Shown: positions 35,001-46,399 of the stretch, in pieces
Layout: each line of letters starts with the position of its first letter
How positions within the stretch are numbered: position 1 is the first letter of the stretch
Program-made: the position numbers and the translations under genes
Source of the DNA: Alligator mississippiensis
Lineage: Eukaryota > Chordata > Crocodylia > Alligatoridae
Length of the DNA stretch: 64,000 nt
Direction of reading: 5' to 3'
Assembly (NCBI RefSeq): GCF_030867095.1
Contig: NW_026775411.1
Location: forward strand, 1 to 64,000
The notes under the pieces: generated by a model
What the model saw: only the letters and a program-made list of their open reading frames with translations
The model's database searches: none
What the model was told of the DNA's origin: nothing

Positions 35001-38000
35001 AGAAAGCCAGTAGCCTCACGTTAACAGGGCCATGCCCACAAAGTGGAGCTAAGCATGGTAAAAAAATCCAAATAGGCCAAATGTCAACAACCATCGAAAA
35101 CAGCAAGCCTCCCTCTTTTTTCTTTTTTCTTACACAAAGTCGTGGCAGCCGACGCTGCCTGGATGTGCTGAGTGAGGACCTTCATTCAAAGATTGGCTGT
35201 GGCGTAGCAGCCAGCACGCTCCAAAATCTTGACTGTTACGTCACCATAAGATCAAGTTTGAGTAACAACCCCGCTTATCTGGACCTTTTAATTGGTCTCC
35301 TGTTTCGATTTGGATTCGGAGATTCTGCCGCTGAATCGGGAAGGATCTCCTCCAAATTGAATCAGCTACCGAAGCTTCGCACAGCCCTAGGAATAGTGCT
35401 TGCGTGTGTGGACGTGTCCTAAGGGTCCAGAGAGAAGCGGAGCTCCCAGCTGTAACTCAGAGCAATGTTTGCAAAGAGGTCTGAGTGACAGCGTTACCAG
35501 AGACCAAACAGAAAGTCACTGTTGGTCCGGGGGGTGGGGATCTAGCTGCCCTCTGGGAGCCTGCAAGCAGGTTCCTACAGCAAGGGCCAGGCTCTGTGCA
35601 GTGTTGGCTGTTTCAGCATGGCAGGGGGGGAAGGAAGCGCAGGGAGCTCGTTCTTGGGGCTCCTCAGCTGGTGCTGAGGGGTGGAGTGGGGGAACTGGAG
35701 CCCCCACCTTGGGAGACCTGCAATACACTGGGCCCAGCCTGCAGAGGGGGGCTGAAAAACCCCAAGACTCAGCTCCTTCTGCTCCCTTGTCCCCCTCCCA
35801 CTCTGAAAACACCCACACGCACGTTACAGAAGATGCCTCATTTTGAAACATCTTTATCTGACACCACATGCAATGAGGGGTCAGATTTTCACCCAGTGCG
35901 CCACTTGTGCTGTTTGCAGCCATGCACTTGTGTTTGGTCACAGCTCTGAACAGCTTTCTCAGGGACAGGAGTAAATACTGGATGTGGAAAGTCTATTTTC
36001 ACATACAATACAAATATCGGCAGTTCCGCATACCCTTTTCCTATTGAATACTTGGAACAAAAGCTTCCAGACCATACCTTTTTCTGAGGCTGGACTCTGG
36101 GCTGGTCCTCAGGCAGGTCCCCGGGCTGGTCCTGAGGCAGGTCCCTGGGCTGGCCCTCCGGCAGGTCCCTGGGCTGGTCCCTGGGTTGGTACTTGGGCTG
36201 GTCCTTGGGCAGGTGCCTGGGCTGGCCCTCTGGCAGGTCCCTGGGATAGCCCTCTGGCAAGTCCCCGGGCTGGTCCCTGGGTTGGGACTTGGGCTGGTCC
36301 TTGGGCTGCTCCCCAGGCTGGTCCTTGGCCTGCTCCCCGGGCTGGTCCTCGAGCTGGTCCCTAGGCTGGCCTAGATACACCAATTATTTGGAGCTAAATG
36401 AGGCGAGTGAAAATGGCTGGACCAGCCTTAGTTAAGTGTGGATATTTGATGAAAAGAAGCCACAGAAATGAAATTTTATAACAATTGTTTACAAAAATCA
36501 TCTCTCTCTCCTCCTTTTCTGATTCTTCTCCCCCACAACTGGAATCTCTCCTCTCGCTCTCTTTATCTTAACTTTATGGAGTCAAATCACATCTGTCAGA
36601 GCCCTTTGGGATATCTCTTGTCCCAGCCTTGCAGTCTAATCCACATGGGTGGAGGCTGCATAGAGTCGTCGAGGGGGTCTGTAGAGTTCAGGCTGCATAT
36701 AGAAAGCTCCGTCTACATGTTTCTCACTAAATAAATCCCTTACAACAATGACTCGGCACCGAGTCTTTACATGTGCTCACGGAGAAGCATGATGAACTTT
36801 TGAAAGAATAAGTTGTTCAGCTTTGTATAAACACGAGCAAACCTGATGGACACATAAAATAAGTGATCGCTATCAAACTGTTCCTATCACACTCACAAAT
36901 GAGACACTGACCTGCCCTCTCCGACCTCCCTGGCACACAGACAATTTAATGTAATTACTCTCCGTTATTTCAAGATTTGGATCATTTCATTCTCATTCAA
37001 GTGAGGTGTCTGTCGCTCAAAGTTTAAGGACCTTTTTCAAATATGACTACAAGAAATAAATGCAAGAAGAACCCCGCTGGAAACTTGTGCTCACTTTGAG
37101 CAACAGTTGGATCTCAACGTAGACCTGAACATTTTCTTGGCCCACTGAAACCAAACCCAGGACACAACCTCATTAGACACCTATTAGCAACCTTGGCCAT
37201 CTGAATGTTGGTAACATTAACCCCCCAAAATGCAATTCTTTAGTGAGGTTTGGGAGATTAGGTAGTGATAGCTTGAGCAAAAATATAACTTACTCTCATT
37301 TTCAACTTGTTCTCGCTGAAACTTAACCAGCAGCTGTTCTGCCTCTTTTAATGGCTGGGAGGCAGGCATGTTCCTTTCCAGGTATGCCACGACTTTGTGC
37401 AAGGTATTGAAACTTGGTGGCTCCTGAAAGTCCTCCGCAAAGTTGTGCAGCCACATGGAAAACAGCAGGGCTAGTGGGCTGAAAACAAATACATTGACAA
37501 AATCCCGTCATAGTCAGGCTTTATCACAGTGATATTTGTCATTCAAACCTGTATCAAGTAGATGAATATATCCCTTCTGCTGTGAGCCAGCAAGGAATTG
37601 TGATCTGGGCGCCGTTTTACCTAATCATGGTCTGATCTCGCTGACACCCGTTTTACCACTCCTAATTACTGATCCAAACTAGGGAATGAATACTGAATTG
37701 TATCCTCAAGATGCAAAATATAGGACAATTATAACTTTGTTTACCTATAGCAGCATCCTCCAATTTGGTCCAGTATTATGGCAAACAAGTAGAGGAGACA
37801 CAGGCAAAACACAAACATCCTGCCCCAAACCCAACCTTTACACAACACAAATCGCCTGGCTATTCTCGCTTCGTACTTTTCTTGCTTTCTTTTTTCTTGC
37901 TACATTTGGGCCACGTTTTGCAGTGTTGCATGCTTTGTTTGCTCTCCCAGAAATGATGGATCCACAAATAAAAGACTACATCTGTTCAGTTTTGGGGCAG

Positions 38001-38068
38001 CATCCCAGCCTCTGGCAATTCGTGTAGGCATCATACAGTTAATTCTTTCTTTATACAAATAAGGCTGG

Positions 38069-38109
<41 letters not shown>

Positions 38110-38160
38110 GATAGATTTCTAGATAGATAGATAGAGCCAGATAGAGAGATACAGCCTATG

Positions 38161-38224
<64 letters not shown>

Positions 38225-41200
38225 GCTGATTAAGTTTACCACATCCTCTGAATCCTGACTGAGGTTTTGCTGTACAGCAGAAAGCCACACTTACTTCCCA
38301 AGTTCTTGTCTGGCCTGGCTGGCATCTCCCGCTGCTCGTGGGATCTCCAGGTGCCCATGCCTAAATATCAAAATGGATACTTTCAACATTTATTTAAAAA
38401 ACGGTCTATGTCAGAAGAGTAAGACGGTCTATGTCAGAACCTTGCCCAGACAATGAAACATGAAGATTTCTCTAGTCAAACCATGTTAGACAAAAAAGAT
38501 GAAGAACATCATTGTCTTTCATCCCCTTCGTCCGGCTCAACCAGGGTTTTCCCTGAAAACCAAAGCTGTCGGTCTGCTGTCTCTCCACGAGAGCAGAGCT
38601 GGGGGAGCATTGTGGCGCAGGGGGAGGAAGGGACAGCGATGCTTTGTGCCTTTAGCCCTGTGAAATCCCTCTCCTGATCCAGCAGAGCCCGATTCATGGA
38701 GCAAAGAGTTCTGCGGAGGGACAGTGACCGCCTGCATTGGTGACCGCCTGGTTTTTCCAGCGGTGAGTCCAGCTGTTCGGAGGACTGCTTGCCTCCAGCT
38801 GTCCTACCTTTCCGCTAAAGAACCAAACCGTCCATGTTACTTCTCGGTCTCCTTCTTTGATAAAGTGCTTGGATGGGGGAGGCATTTTCAACCCAGTTTC
38901 AACTGAAACACTGAATTTGTCAGGCTTGTGAGAAAAACATCCATATCATTTGGCTTCTTAATCACGCCTTCTTCAAAACTATCTGACATCATTGCTCGCA
39001 ATGCCCCACCTCTCAAGGCTATTACAGCTTCCTCCACAGCTCTTGGCTCTTACCTGCTGAGGAGAAGGTCCAGGACTTGGCCTGGTGGCAGGAAGGCCCG
39101 GTAGGATTTTAAAAACCCTTCAGCATGGGTCAAATCCCTGAGGATGAGAAAGATGTCCTTCTCCAGGCTAGCTCTGCAGTCCCCCGCAGCCTGTGAAACA
39201 AAAGACCAAAAGCTTGACATGAATCAGAAAACAAGGAGAGTCCCCACTCTGAAACTCTAATTCAGTTTGGCCGTTTGATAACACAGATGATCGGAGAGCA
39301 CAAATTACAGAAGTGTCGTTATTTTGATGGCCGGTCTAGAGATGGCACCAATGGTGAACAACCGGCTCTCCTATTGGACAGTATTACCTTGACATCCTCC
39401 CTCCCCATCTCCGTAGCTAACTGCACCCCAGAGACAAGCACATCTCTCCTCTCCCAACCAGACCAGCGCTGGGACGCGCTAGCGGGGAGACACACATCCA
39501 GGACAGAGGAACCAGCACGAGTCCACAGTGGCCTCCTTTGAACCGGGTCCAAACCCCACGTCCACCCAGCGCTGGAGCGGGGAGCTCTCTTATCAGAAGT
39601 GCATGTCGGTAGAGGAGATAGAAACTAAGGCTTGACCAACGGGAATCAAACTCGTCTTGTGAAGGAAGGGTGTTAATCCCACAAGTCCAGGCATATCCCA
39701 GAGGTAGCAATGTATTTTGTCTCCCATTGTCCCACTTCCAGTTTTACATCTAGGTACAATATTTCTTGTCACTTTTAGACGTGCCCTTGCACTGGCTGGA
39801 GCCTGATCCAAACCCAGGCAAGTTAATGGGAACAAGCCATCATTATTACTCGAGAGGCAAATATATGTTATTAGTGGGAAATGGTCCCTGGGAGTGATTC
39901 AGTGACTTGTGTGCGACGAGAGCCGGGGTGGAAAGTTCGAGATTGATAAAAGCTTAGCTCCTGCCAGTAAACTGCCTACCTTCCTCCTGAATGTAGAAAA
40001 CCTTAGAGCTGCTGTAGAGAGGAGGAGAAGACGGCGGGGATACTTCCTAAGTGCTAACAGGAGCCGGCAAAAGAAAAAAAAGCTCCCCGGGAGCCACGGT
40101 TGCAGAGCAGCAGCTCCGTAACACTAGAGCAGCCTCACAAAGGAAAGGACCCAGATGAAAACAAGGGGCGGAGGTCACGAGTCCAGGAACCTGGGAGGAC
40201 AGGCGATACGGCCGCAGCAGCAACGAACCAGCAGCCAGCTGGCTGGGAAGCTCGCAGGAGCTATATTGAGCCGGGAGAGACCAGCTGAAGAGGCGTCTCA
40301 GGGAACACCAGGCACCAACCGGGACTGCGGCAAGGAGCTGAAGGGCTTGCCGGGGAAGGCGGCTCAACCCCAACTGCAACAAGTAGGCTTTTTTTTGAGT
40401 TTCTATTGTTTAAAGGACTTGTTGTGCCGGCGGCTACACAGAATTGCAGACTCTCAAGTCAGAACAACACGTGCACTTTGTCTGATTCAAGGGGAAAGAC
40501 CCCTTTCATTTCATTTGGATTCTCCAGGGAGAAAGGAGTTAGAGAGGATACTGCTCAGGAGGGCTACAGCCCAAGTTCCTGGTCGGGTAGTCTTGGTTTT
40601 TCTGACTTGGTAAGGGAGACTGGAAGGAAGACGTACCTGAATTGGACGTGGCCGTCGGGTTACCTGGGGATATTTAATGAGCTCCAGGTCTTGTGCCCAG
40701 AGATACGTGAGGTCCTAGAATAAAGAACAAGAATTGAATAAATACAAGCTAGTTCTGAAAAGAGCGAGACCTGCGAGTTTCAGTTTACATGTAGGACTGA
40801 ATTCCCAGTGTCACTACAAGGGGCTAGAAGGGAAGTTTGGAGACATAGGATTAATTGTCCCTATGTCCTGATGTTTAGTGGTGTCTAGAATTCAGTGCTC
40901 CTGACAGAAGACTTCTTACATCAAGACGTGGCAGACGAGAGTCAGGGTCACCATTTAGATCTCCCTGCATCGACCACTGGACATTCGACCTAATCTAGAG
41001 GGCTTCGAGCAGTCACACCTTCTTTCAATAGTTCAACAATCCTCACAGCTGCTCATGCTACATCTTCAGCGTTTGCAATCCCAGGCACTTGCTCTCATAA
41101 TAATGTCCCACACTTGATGCATAGTGTGTACCAGCCACCCACTGGTCACATGAGTTCCACCTACCCAAACTACCAGATCTTCCACTTTCCTCTCTCTTCA

Positions 41201-43147
41201 TGGGCCACCTTCCCACTATTAATCAAGAAAACACCTTCAGACCGTCGTATGCGCTCTGTATCAGCTCTACACAACATTGGCTTGTACCTACTCTCCCACT
41301 CTGTGCAACAAAACACACGACAGATACAGCACATTACACGGATCTTGTTTCCTTGCTTAACGTGAGGCTGAGACACACTCCCACCTCCATACTATCAGAT
41401 ACCCATCATGGACCTTGCCTTGTACAAACACCAACCTCAGACACAAGCCAGCCTCAGCTAAAGTGCTCTAAGCACGGGCTGCTCTCCTTATACCACCTTA
41501 GTGAGACACAAATATCACAGGAACTGGTTTTTCTCTTCAGCAGACTGAAAGGCAGAGAAGGGGAGTGCACACGTTCACTAAAGGACTCAGTAACACAATT
41601 CAGAATGGAGCCAGAGCCCAGACGCTGTATCACCACCTGAGCCAGGTTCTCTATCCCAATCCCCCTGACACCCCAGTCTACCCCTCTGCTCTACCAACAA
41701 ATGGAGAGGACAGGGGACTGGGGGTTCAAGAGCCCAAATCCACCGAACTCTGCAAGCCCCTGCACTAGACTCCTTGTTTCCTTCACCACTACACCCCCAT
41801 GCCCCCTCCCTGAGTGACCTCCTACCACACCACCACACCCCCACCACTGCCCTCCCCGCACTCCCACTCTCGAGCCCATGTCAGTAAGGGAGAGGGTTTT
41901 GGGGAGCGGGGAACGGGAGCGGAGCAGCACTGGCAGCATCCTCCGTTCCTCTGCCCTGTGTGGGGAGGCGGAAAGGGGCAGCAAAGCCACCGATTGCTGC
42001 AGCCTCGTGGAGATTTCCAAGTGCTCCAGCCAGGGGCCACTGCAGGTGCCGTGCAATGTCCTGCGGTGGTTCCCTTTTTGAAACAGCCCCAAGCCAGCTA
42101 TGCCTGGAGACATTTCAAATGTCATGTCTGCCTGTACCTTAAGACTGAGATGCACTGTGTCATGCGTGACTTGATCTGAGTGCTCTCCACCTCGTGCATG
42201 TGCTTATATTTTAGCTATGGAATATCAAACCGATCCAGAAGATGTTCCATACTTCAGGAGCTATTTTCTCTGATAACGGGGAGGAGCATTTTAGCAGCAT
42301 ACAAGTTTTACGCTATGTCCACTAAATTGCCCACAGCTTACCCTGTAAGAGCACGTGTCAAAGTGCACACGTTCTTGATCAAGGATTGGTAGTCGGGGTG
42401 CCCCAGGGGACCTTTCAAGGGTGCCACAGAGGATGTCTCCAGATCACAGCTGGTAGTCATCTCTAGCAGCAGTCCTCTGGGCAGCAGGCACCAAAGAGGT
42501 GTTACTTTTAACCTGTGATGTTGGTGTGCAACAAATGGCAATGAGTTGTGATGCAAAGAAGCACCCCATTTTTGTAGCTATGGAAACGAATGACAAAAGT
42601 CTCTGTGAATAAAGACAGCATCCTTTGCAACTGCCTCCTCAGCAATCATCAAACTCAGCACTTTGCATTCAAAATGGGGCCTCAACCCTCCGCCTCAGGA
42701 TGTCTCCAAATACAACTGGTTTCTGATCAAACAGGACGGTCGTGGGGGACGGCCAAATTCTGACGGCTTCTCAAAGTCTGGAACAACTTCCGATCTGGAT
42801 GGGTAAAGACAGCCCCGCCGGTACTAGCTCAATTTGCCGTTTGGTTGTGATGTTGAAAGAGTAATTGGTTTTCTTACCAGTTAGGCTACAAATGGACATG
42901 GTTAGTTTGGAAAGGGTTCTTCAAAAGGGAGGATAACATCTAGGATTTTGAAATGGAGGCGGTCCCGGAGTGGGCAGACAGGGGTACAACTACTCATTTT
43001 TGACCCCGGGGCATAGAAGGGAGGGTGGGTTGTGCGTGGGGGAGACCGAGCGGTGGATGGTCTTACCCGCTCCTGGCCTGCCTGCTGCAGCCGCAGCTGC
43101 TGCCTCCACACAGCGTCCCAGGCCCTTGACTCTGCTGTGGCAAACAT
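28836..43147 (-). CDS. RalGDS/RGL-family gene (REM and RA domains; CDC25 exons not found)
   Basis: Ral guanine-nucleotide exchange factors link Ras-GTP, bound by a C-terminal RA domain, to Ral activation by a REM+CDC25 pair. On the minus strand I find eight exons: 43067-43147 (first, tentative), 39054-39190, 38295-38360, 37294-37478, 36078-36370, 32890-32958, 31733-31835 and 28836-29005. Every donor is GT and every acceptor AG, and all phases join. Exons 2-4 give REM (SYRAF, GQVLDLLLSR, MWLHNFAEDFQEPPSF). Exon 5 is a 97-codon Q-P-R-D repeat. Exons 6-8 give RA (DTCIVRCI, NYELVQVLSKDKELVFPE, ANVFYGM) and an acidic tail to a stop. Exon 5 ends and exon 6 begins in phase 0, so a product of about 366 residues without CDC25 is possible. 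RGL4 is the synteny-based guess. Confidence 0.8.
30330..30835 (+). repeat. CR1 LINE 3' fragment
   Basis: Diverged CR1 3' region ending 'gatgatcctgccttgagcag' then 'cctcctgaggtcccttccag'. It lies in the intron before the last RGL-like exon. Confidence 0.75.
31733..31835 (-). CDS. RGL-like exon, RA domain middle
   Basis: Acceptor 'tgacttgccag', donor AAAG|GTAAGA. 34 codons plus one base: DRTADVIKKILEANN then EDLANYELVQVLSKDK. This matches the helix-strand segment of RalGDS RA domains. Confidence 0.85.
32540..32635 (+). repeat. CR1 LINE 3' end
   Basis: 'ggtcctgccttcagcagggg', then 'gactagatgaccccctgagg'. A short intronic copy. Confidence 0.75.
32890..32958 (-). CDS. RGL-like exon, RA domain start
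   Basis: 23 codons (QNKDTCIVRCIINDSEG... ending KIM) between acceptor 'ttttactaccag' and donor ATG|GTAAGT. About 95 bp upstream contain no AG dinucleotide, a typical AG-exclusion zone, which fixes this acceptor. Compare NQQ..DSCIIRIS in RGL proteins. Phase 0 at both ends. Confidence 0.8.
33700..33870 (-). repeat. CR1 LINE 3' fragment
   Basis: 'gctggaagggacctccagagaccatctaatcca', antisense CR1 end. Confidence 0.75.
33880..35270. other. GC-rich intronic stretch with poly-C run and repeat-like segment
   Basis: Contains a 20-base C run (34214-34233), a hAT-like bit (34325-34400) and a purine-rich segment at 34590-34880 of unknown type. I looked here for the RasGEF catalytic domain and saw none of its motifs. 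Confidence 0.5.
34325..34400 (-). mobile_element. hAT-like fragment
   Basis: 'ggccgaatctccaaattggg' and 'ccgaatcaatttggagg' match the family at 35270-35392. Confidence 0.5.
35270..35392 (-). mobile_element. hAT-like nonautonomous fragment
   Basis: Ends 'gaagcttcgcacagccctag'. The inner 'gatttggattcggagattc' is shared with 4070-4237. Confidence 0.6.
36078..36370 (-). CDS. RGL-like linker exon encoding a Q-P-R-D repeat
   Basis: Acceptor 'ggtgtatctag', donor AAAAAG|GTATGG. 97 codons of imperfect 4-6 residue repeats (DQPRDLPEGQ type), very hydrophilic. In RalGDS and RGL4 the segment between REM and CDC25 is also a proline-rich repeat, so position and character fit. Completes a split serine codon from the REM exon; ends in phase 0. 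Confidence 0.75.
37294..37478 (-). CDS. RGL-like exon, second half of REM domain
   Basis: Acceptor 'tttgttttcag', donor AGA|GTAAGT. 61 codons: FSMWLHNFAEDFQEPPSF, VVAYLERNMPAS, EAEQLLVKFQ. RalGDS reads TWLDQYSEDFCQPPDF and LVAYVQLNMPGS at the same place. Confidence 0.88.
38071..38223. repeat. Compound microsatellite (TC)n and (GATA)n
   Basis: TC repeats at 38071-38104 and GATA repeats at 38160-38223, in an RGL-like intron. Confidence 0.97.
38295..38360 (-). CDS. RGL-like short exon inside REM
   Basis: 66 bp, acceptor 'gatatttag', donor GGGAA|GTAAGT. Gives R-HGHLEIPRAAGDASQARQELG-N once joined, matching the loop after the VLDLLFKR helix of RalGDS. Both split codons join in frame. Confidence 0.75.
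39054..39190 (-). CDS. RGL-like exon, first half of REM domain
   Basis: Acceptor 'tttgtttcacag', donor CAGCAG|GTAAGA. 45 codons plus two bases: DIFLILRDL, SYRAFLPPGQVLDLLLS. Compare LCTYRAFTTTQQVLDLLF in RalGDS. Phase 0 in, phase 2 out. Confidence 0.88.
40010..40760 (+). repeat. Exon-like GC-rich segment with poly(A) signals, unassigned
   Basis: A long GC-rich, lightly open segment ends in two poly(A) signals (about 40720 and 40738, 'aataaagaac' and 'gaataaatac'). Its style is of an LTR or the leader of a retroelement in the RGL intron. No protein family seen. Confidence 0.3.
43067..43147 (-). CDS. Candidate first coding exon of the RGL-like gene
   Basis: 27 codons from ATG (MFATAESRAWDAVWRQQLRL) to GAGCGG|GTAAGA. 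Phase 0 matches the next exon exactly. RAWDAV recalls the N-terminal WDAV of RalGDS. The frame is open upstream, so the true start may differ. Confidence 0.45.
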
Positions 43148-43974
43148 CTGCTGCCCTGTCTGGCTGCCTGCTTCGGGCCTCGGCTCCCGCGTGCGGCAGT
43201 GCTCGAGGCAGGATGGCAGAGGGATGCATCTCCATCCTTGTCCCTCCTCCTGAGATGCCCTGTTGAGGAGTTCAAAACCTAGTTAATTGGAAATTATTAC
43301 TTCTACTGGTGTAAGGAGCCAAGGTGCTTAGGTGCTAAGCACATCTACACCGTTCAAAATAAAACCAAAATAAATCAGAGAGAAAAAAAGAGAAAATTCA
43401 AAATGCAATTGTTCCATTTTTTTGCACGCATAAAGCGTGGCCCGATGAGCGTCCCGATGAGCGTGCACAAACTGCGGAAAGGGGAAGCATTGCTCCCCCT
43501 TTCATGCAGTTTGTGGCACCTCAAAACCATTTCAGGCCCCACAGACCACACGTGGTGCACATGCACTCATTTGCCATGCTGCACGTTTACAGCGTGGTGC
43601 CGAAGTTTGACGCTGGGAGATCCTGGTGACAAAAAAGAAAAGAAGCAAAAGTGGCACGGTCCACGTGACAACAGTGTGTGCTGCCAGAAACACAGCCTGG
43701 CTGGGCAGAGCTGTGCTGAATGCATGTACTACTAAAAGCAAAATGCAAAAACATTGCTATTATTTCAGTGAGTCACTATGAGCTCCTATACGTGTGCAGG
43801 GAGCCTGCTTTATCCTTTATCCTTACTTTAAGTTCACAAGCATGCCATCATGGAGACATGGACCATGAGCACCCTGGCACAGAGCCATACCTCTTCACAA
43901 AAAAAGGAAGCATGAAGGCAAGAAGAAAAGTGTTATGATATTAAGTAGGAAGTTTTAGGAGTCCGTTTGCATCA

Positions 43975-44335
43975 ACTTGTTTAGAAACTGGAAACTGAAA
44001 TCCAGGAGAGGCTGACAGAGCGGGTCCAGCCCCTGCACCAGGCAGGACAAGACACCGGGGCTCAAGCCACAGCGGCAAGGTGACCGTCCCGTCTGCTCCT
44101 GAAGATTTCCAGGGGAGGTGACTGCACCCCGCAGGGTCACAGTCAGGGCGGCCAGGATCTGGAACCAGCTGCCAAGGGGAGCGGTGCTGGCTCCTACCTC
44201 GGGGGTCTTTCCAAGGAGCCTGGATAACAACTAGCTGGGTCAGATGAGCTTCAGCTTACCAGGGCTCATATGAGCCCAGTATTCATTCCTGCCCAGGGCA
44301 GGGGGTCAGACTCGATGATCTGCTCTATGAACCAC
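43975..44335 (+). repeat. CR1 LINE 3' fragment
   Basis: Diverged CR1 end: 'atctggaaccagctgccaag' ... 'gcagggggtcagactcgatg'. Confidence 0.7.
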
Positions 44336-44339
44336 CACT

Positions 44340-45750
44340 GCGGGGAGTTGATTCCAGTCTGGACACCCAATTAAATGCATAGAAATACATTTTTAAAATA
44401 GATTAAAGCAGGAAACTTGTAAGAGAAACAGTGCATCGATGGGACTACTAAGGCATTAAAGGACAAGAAGACCCCAAGGAAGATCCTTCAAGGCTATCAT
44501 CCAACACAAAACACTTTAATAATCAGGTTTTGGTTATGTAAATCCCCCAGAGTCAATGGACGGCAACCAATGAGACTGGAAGCAGAATTTCGGGGTAGGT
44601 TCAATTACCAAAAAAGCCAACAGAAAACCTGGTATCGCTGGGTTGAGCGCTTGGCCCTTTTCCTCAGCGCTCAACCAGGGCAAAGTTAGCAGCAATAGCA
44701 TCTTCTCCTTCCCTAGAGTAAAGAGGGGAATGGAAGTGAAGTAAGGCTTCGTTGCGTGTCTGCGGGCCTCGGGGCTCGGTCTTTCTGCACGAGCTCTCTC
44801 CGAATCCTGCGTGGAGTATATTGCCTTTTCTGGCCCTGCTCCAGCGCTCACTGCACCGCTATGCGCAGAGACCTGGCTGGGCCGTCTCCTTTCCAGCGCA
44901 GCTCCCTGCCCTTCCCCTCCCCTCCCCTCAGCACTGCATTCTTCAATTCACACCTGAATCTCTCAAATTAGGCAAGGCAAAAAGAGTATGTGACAGTGAG
45001 AATTGGCATCTCTATTTGATTTACCTTCCTCTCTTTCCAAAGGATCCCATATTTTTCTCCCGGGATAAAAGACTGTCCAGTCTTCTGTAGCTGTATGAAA
45101 GAAATATTGAAGAGCAAGTTGAAACCACAACCAGTCATTCCCAGTTACTTGATGTCTGGAGCGAGGGACAGCATCATGGCCGGGGGGCAGGGTACTGCAG
45201 TTTGGGGTGAGGGGCACTGGCAGGCTGGGGTCAGTGGGTTGGGGGTGAGGGGCAGCAGCAGGGCTGGCGGGGGCTGTGGCTCGGCACTGAGGGGCAACAG
45301 CATGGGCAGGGACAGGGCACTGGCATGTCTCTGCCCCCCACTGTCATATCCCCCGTCCCCCCTCCGCCATGTGACAGGTGTCCTGCATTTTGGACCTGGA
45401 AATATGGAAACCCTAAAGCAACCATCCGCATCCTCACTGCCTGCTCCGCTGCACCCCTCACCTTGCCTGCCCAGCCAAATAGCATCGCTCCAAGCACTCC
45501 CCCGCCTCGCCATGTCAGGCCAGCACACCTCGTCTTCAGCCCTTGGCTTGTACTGAAGCAGACTGAAGTCATGTTTAGGAAAGAAACGAAAGCATAAAAG
45601 TGACAATTCCCCCAGCCACAAGTCACCCACCCCTACGACCCCCCAAGTGTGGGTGCAAACACCCCCTCATTTGCCCACACTTACCCTTGCGGTCAGGGTG
45701 ACACCAAGGACACAGGTGTGACCTGACTCCAAGCAGTGTTGGCTCGGGAG
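44340..45750. other. No gene recognised
   Basis: Contains a 'ggttgggggtgaggggcagcagcagggctgg' motif near 45235, also met near 23730 and 28625. Frames are composition driven. Confidence 0.4.
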
Positions 45751-45753
45751 CAG

Positions 45754-46399
45754 TCAGAGGTGACTATACTTGTAGAACAACGAAGGAAAAATTGCAAGTA
45801 TAGCCCGGGTCAGACTGATCACCTGAACTACCCTCTCCGTGAACACGAATCTCTTAGTTCACACTGAAGCCGCAGAGCACCTGAAAAGGACTGAAGGAAG
45901 GGGACTTAGTCCTATCACTGCTGAAGCCAGCCTATTGAATTGTATTGCTGAGCCCATTTCATTGAACCGTACTACTGAGGCCAACCCATTAAATCGTACT
46001 ACTGAGGAATGAAACCATAGTTTGGTATTTGGCTTCTCGGAATTCTAGGATTGTAAGTATATTATGAAAAATAATAGTATTGATTCAAATTTAACTTTTA
46101 GTTGCAATTGTAGTTGTTTTTGTAACACTAATTCTTATAGTACTGTTTAGGAAGGAAGTGCATTCGGAGCATTGTTTCTGATATATGTAATTATTCTGTT
46201 TTTAATGTTTGTGGTGTTTCTTAAAGCTAAGCAGTGTTATATACGTAGCAAAGAGTTTTAAAATAAAATTGTGTTGTATAAATTAAGTGTGTAATCATTG
46301 TGAAATCGTGCAATCAGTTAACTACTCCCCCAGCCAGTGCATCAAAACGAATCAGTAAATTGTGAGGGATTTTCTCTATTCCATAACCCACTAGAGACA
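45754..46399 (+). mobile_element. 5' LTR of the retrovirus fossil (truncated at its start)
   Basis: Aligns base for base with 53532-54177. U3 and the first poly(A) region are missing. It ends ...AGAGACA, directly followed by TGGCGTCACAAACAGGAT, a plausible primer-binding site whose tRNA would have discriminator G (serine-like, not certain). A GTAAGT donor-like site lies near 46053. Confidence 0.9.

Noticed and set aside
32958-36078. Possible CDC25 (RasGEF) exons
   Set aside because: Searched on minus for motifs such as LMDAELF, RATV, VVEHWI and YLGTFL and saw none, though only by eye.
35984-36374. Plus-strand frame of A-G-P repeats opposite the RGL-like linker exon
   Set aside because: The minus strand has splice sites in phase with REM exons; the plus frame is its shadow.
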